Below, in pieces: positions 17,101 to 17,812 of a stretch of DNA of 17,812 nucleotides (the first letter of the stretch is position 1; each line of letters begins with the position of its first letter). The notes under the pieces are model-generated. The model made no database searches. It had not been told where the DNA came from and saw only the letters and a program-made list of their open reading frames with translations. Source of the DNA: Stramenopiles sp. TOSAG23-3 (Eukaryota > Sar); the NCBI GenBank assembly GCA_900128585.1, contig LT642439.1, positions 1 through 17,812 of the forward strand. Direction: 5' to 3'. The translations under genes and the position numbers were made by a program.

Positions 17101-17429
17101 ATGGGCAAATAATCTTCTTCGTCCAAGCTGTCCATCCCAATAAGTTGTATTTTTTCGTGCTTCAAGTCCGGGTTCAACTCTTGCGCTAGTTTCCACAACT
17201 GGGCAGTTCCTTCGTCAGGCCCTTCGTCGGTAGCAGCCATAAGCTGGGCAATTCGTCGCCTTTCCGATTTCATTGCTCTTCCTAGGTCGGATTTAGTTTT
17301 AGAAATGTGCCTAGCTACGCTCTTGCTAACCTGCATCACAGAATCCCTGGCACGTCGAGCGTTGCTGCGACTACGGCCTCTCTTGAGTTGGCGAACTGGG
17401 CCCATTTCCACCCTCACGGCGTCCGTCAT
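14190..17429 (-). CDS. Polycystin-2-like (TRPP) cation channel with C-terminal PH-like domain
   Basis: Complete intron-free frame of 1079 residues, ATG at 17429-17427 with an in-frame TGA 17 codons upstream, ending in TAA. The PKD2 layout is plain. A basic N terminus is followed by S1 at about 128-148 and a large extracellular polycystin (TOP) domain at about 150-392, with the LIGPLRLRQFR-like hallmark at 216-226 (here MIGPLRLRQFR) and a Cys pair C232/C240. Then come S2 (396-412), S3 (433-449), S4 (485-505), S5 (524-546), pore helix and filter (553-575) and S6 (583-610, ending MNMFIAILTDGYS, as in PKD2 LNMFLAIINDTYS). PKD2 channels pass Ca2+ and other cations, often in ciliary membranes. Two things are unusual: the filter reads MGFIGGGYEYD where animal PKD2 has LGD, and the tail has a PH/GRAM-like stretch at about 795-897 instead of an obvious EF-hand. 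A short coil follows at about 925-957, then a Ser/Arg-rich end. Family is clear; ciliary location is inferred. Confidence 0.92.
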   Translation of the reverse strand: MTDAVRVEMGPVRQLKRGRSRSNARRARDSVMQVSKSVARHISKTKSDLGRAMKSERRRIAQLMAATDEGPDEGTAQLWKLAQELNPDLKHEKIQLIGMDSLDEEDYLPIRPFLKALYQIQRLDMINNCFTLVVFFIILTLSMGMFLRVQDAHEQDQVVLELFYDEEFPSATYKKNFQDVHSLDEFYSWLEGPVVNGIYKGNPYGPEDLISGHLRMIGPLRLRQFRMPQVQCRFKNTGTCFAEYDVRTASKESFGPRGTFGSSYYKNVTGKNKYGFSTKATMPSARGRSEFSRTFLERVYGTGGFAVYIPPPSRLLPANNATSATATSLIQELKGDKWIDKATRGVFVEHNLLSESTKIMTASQFYCEFFENGYITCSYRLRTYPLGGFSADQWTRYLLELVTFGIILSRLRSVSKKFLHASSKLKYLMKWKTLLEIAFITTFLLHRSYQWHYELVRTGVTLGDLPSAASDEFFEIFEPFDGLYTSTQAACFCFVFNVILTLQFSKFSRRTAILQNTLRTASKDLAIYMIMVIVFLLGFAQAAHYMYGPHLPAFMSLWTSFREMMGFIGGGYEYDSMAQVAPYFTGIFYWIWLFLMYMIMMNMFIAILTDGYSVSHAASSKDAWQKDLPNALLDLQKHYVVLFYRLKFQLLGKGCLHSCMYAIFCCPCLRKRRSQQNRTVGIDDHGNEQVQHWIAEINFLMVVKQASDEILTARTVVGVKNLYKYIRAFFEEKHGLQKNIYMGISDLCLLFRKANMAGRCDHLDPAKCLARKIITTFRKCYSVFMLKGEKRMEFSQLGVMDVKTGYNEFTVQKINKYGLKQVRIMIVDAEKALIRSFYSNYKLRRVLLLKKLHRIDISKSSKRRLYLTFAPGYYSHCELVFKNEAERKSFSHRVIAHAFGESVKISGLDYPNTIDRKVSSDGGDDTVLAENIVSSVAMLQKNQQKILQVLTEMASKMKINTSKYEHERKGTTTSSEPRRASVATASSHKTITDTIELARQHVSGAGNSKKFKNRMSTPDLEKMENVLTRAARAVSKNRRASINISTESRRQSSDVSRKNNFQSVSSRTINEYEKEKVTL

Positions 17430-17812
17430 GTTGAAGCTCTCTGCTGCCCGCTGAAGAACCTCGGACTTACAATTTACTAGTCAGGCGCTGCTTGCAGTCT
17501 GCTTCCGGCTGTTGGTATGCAACACAATATGAAACCGGGTTCCAAAAAGGACCTTTTCGCTTTCTTTTATCAACTCCCAATCTTCATACAATGCCTCAAC
17601 TGCTCGTATATCTCATTGTTGAAATTTTCTTATATTATTTTCCCCTGCTATGGCATGTGCCACGTTTTATTATTAATAAACTCTGTATAAAGGTCCTCCT
17701 CGCCTCTGCTGGATCGGATCCGGCAGTGTAATACCAGGTAAATAACAGGTAGGTACCTGCACGGGTTTTTTACCTGTTATTAAATACCTGTACAAACTTT
17801 CTAGAAGAAGAA
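17430..17812. promoter_or_regulatory. Spacer upstream of the PKD2-like gene
   Basis: This holds the probable 5' UTR and promoter of the minus-strand channel gene. The first 90 bases are GC-richer than the rest, which then turns AT-rich. A 79-codon plus-strand open frame (17492-17731) has no recognisable features. The right end carries the CAGGTA/TACCTG cluster. Confidence 0.4.
17735..17790. repeat. CAGGTA/TACCTG cluster with 11-base inverted repeat
   Basis: Five copies of the hexamer CAGGTA or its complement TACCTG start at 17735, 17746, 17754, 17771 and 17785. AATAACAGGTA (17741-17751) and TACCTGTTATT (17771-17781) are perfect 11-base inverted arms around a 19-base loop, so a hairpin or cruciform is possible. 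The same hexamers occur in the inverted repeat at 10867-10884. It could be the end of a small mobile repeat continuing outside the window, or a cluster of factor-binding sites. Confidence 0.7.

Noticed and set aside
17465-17470. A GTAAGT donor-like hexamer (minus strand) upstream of the channel start codon
   Set aside because: It could mark a 5'-UTR intron, but no acceptor at a workable distance lies before the ATG, since the only nearby CAG would leave an intron of about 20 bases.

Overview
The window is eukaryotic nuclear DNA. Long, mostly intron-free genes lie on both strands, separated by AT-rich spacers. One gene carries a 71-base spliceosomal intron with a GTAAGT donor, a TACTAAC branch site and a pyrimidine-tract acceptor. 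The protein set (CEP164-like basal-body protein, polycystin-type channel, octotricopeptide/FASTK-like helical repeats, bacterial-type cobamide enzymes) suggests a flagellated unicellular alga or related protist. A stramenopile (ochrophyte) affinity is my best guess from the style of the repeat protein and the 1101-residue protein, but this is impression, not proof. Every complete gene ends in TAA or TGA and the code looks standard.

Layout: (1) 3-1619 (+), the 3' part of a helical-repeat protein with about nine 38-40 residue repeats, cut by the window edge. (2) 1767-4976 (-), a CEP164-like WW-domain coiled-coil protein, tail-to-tail with gene 1. (3) An AT-rich divergent spacer of 1.1 kb. (4) 6080-9385 (+), an 1101-residue protein of unknown function with one membrane segment and three C-terminal SH3/Tudor-like repeats. 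(5) 9690-10727 (+), a WD40 protein resembling MEP50/WDR77. (6) A 690-base spacer with a long pyrimidine tract and a small inverted repeat. (7) 11418-12512 (+), CobT. (8) 12664-13775 (-), CobS in two exons. (9) 14190-17429 (-), a PKD2-like channel with a PH-like domain in its C-terminal tail. (10) 17430-17812, an upstream spacer ending in a cluster of CAGGTA/TACCTG hexamers that can form a hairpin.

The clearest functional unit is the convergent cobT-cobS pair, with stop codons 151 bases apart. CobT makes alpha-ribazole phosphate from a free lower-ligand base and CobS joins it to AdoCbi-GDP. Together they are the core of cobamide nucleotide-loop assembly, so the organism probably assembles or remodels B12-like cofactors although no corrin-ring genes are present here. 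The CEP164-like protein and the polycystin channel both fit a cell with a cilium or flagellum, but they are 9 kb apart with unrelated genes between and need not be linked.
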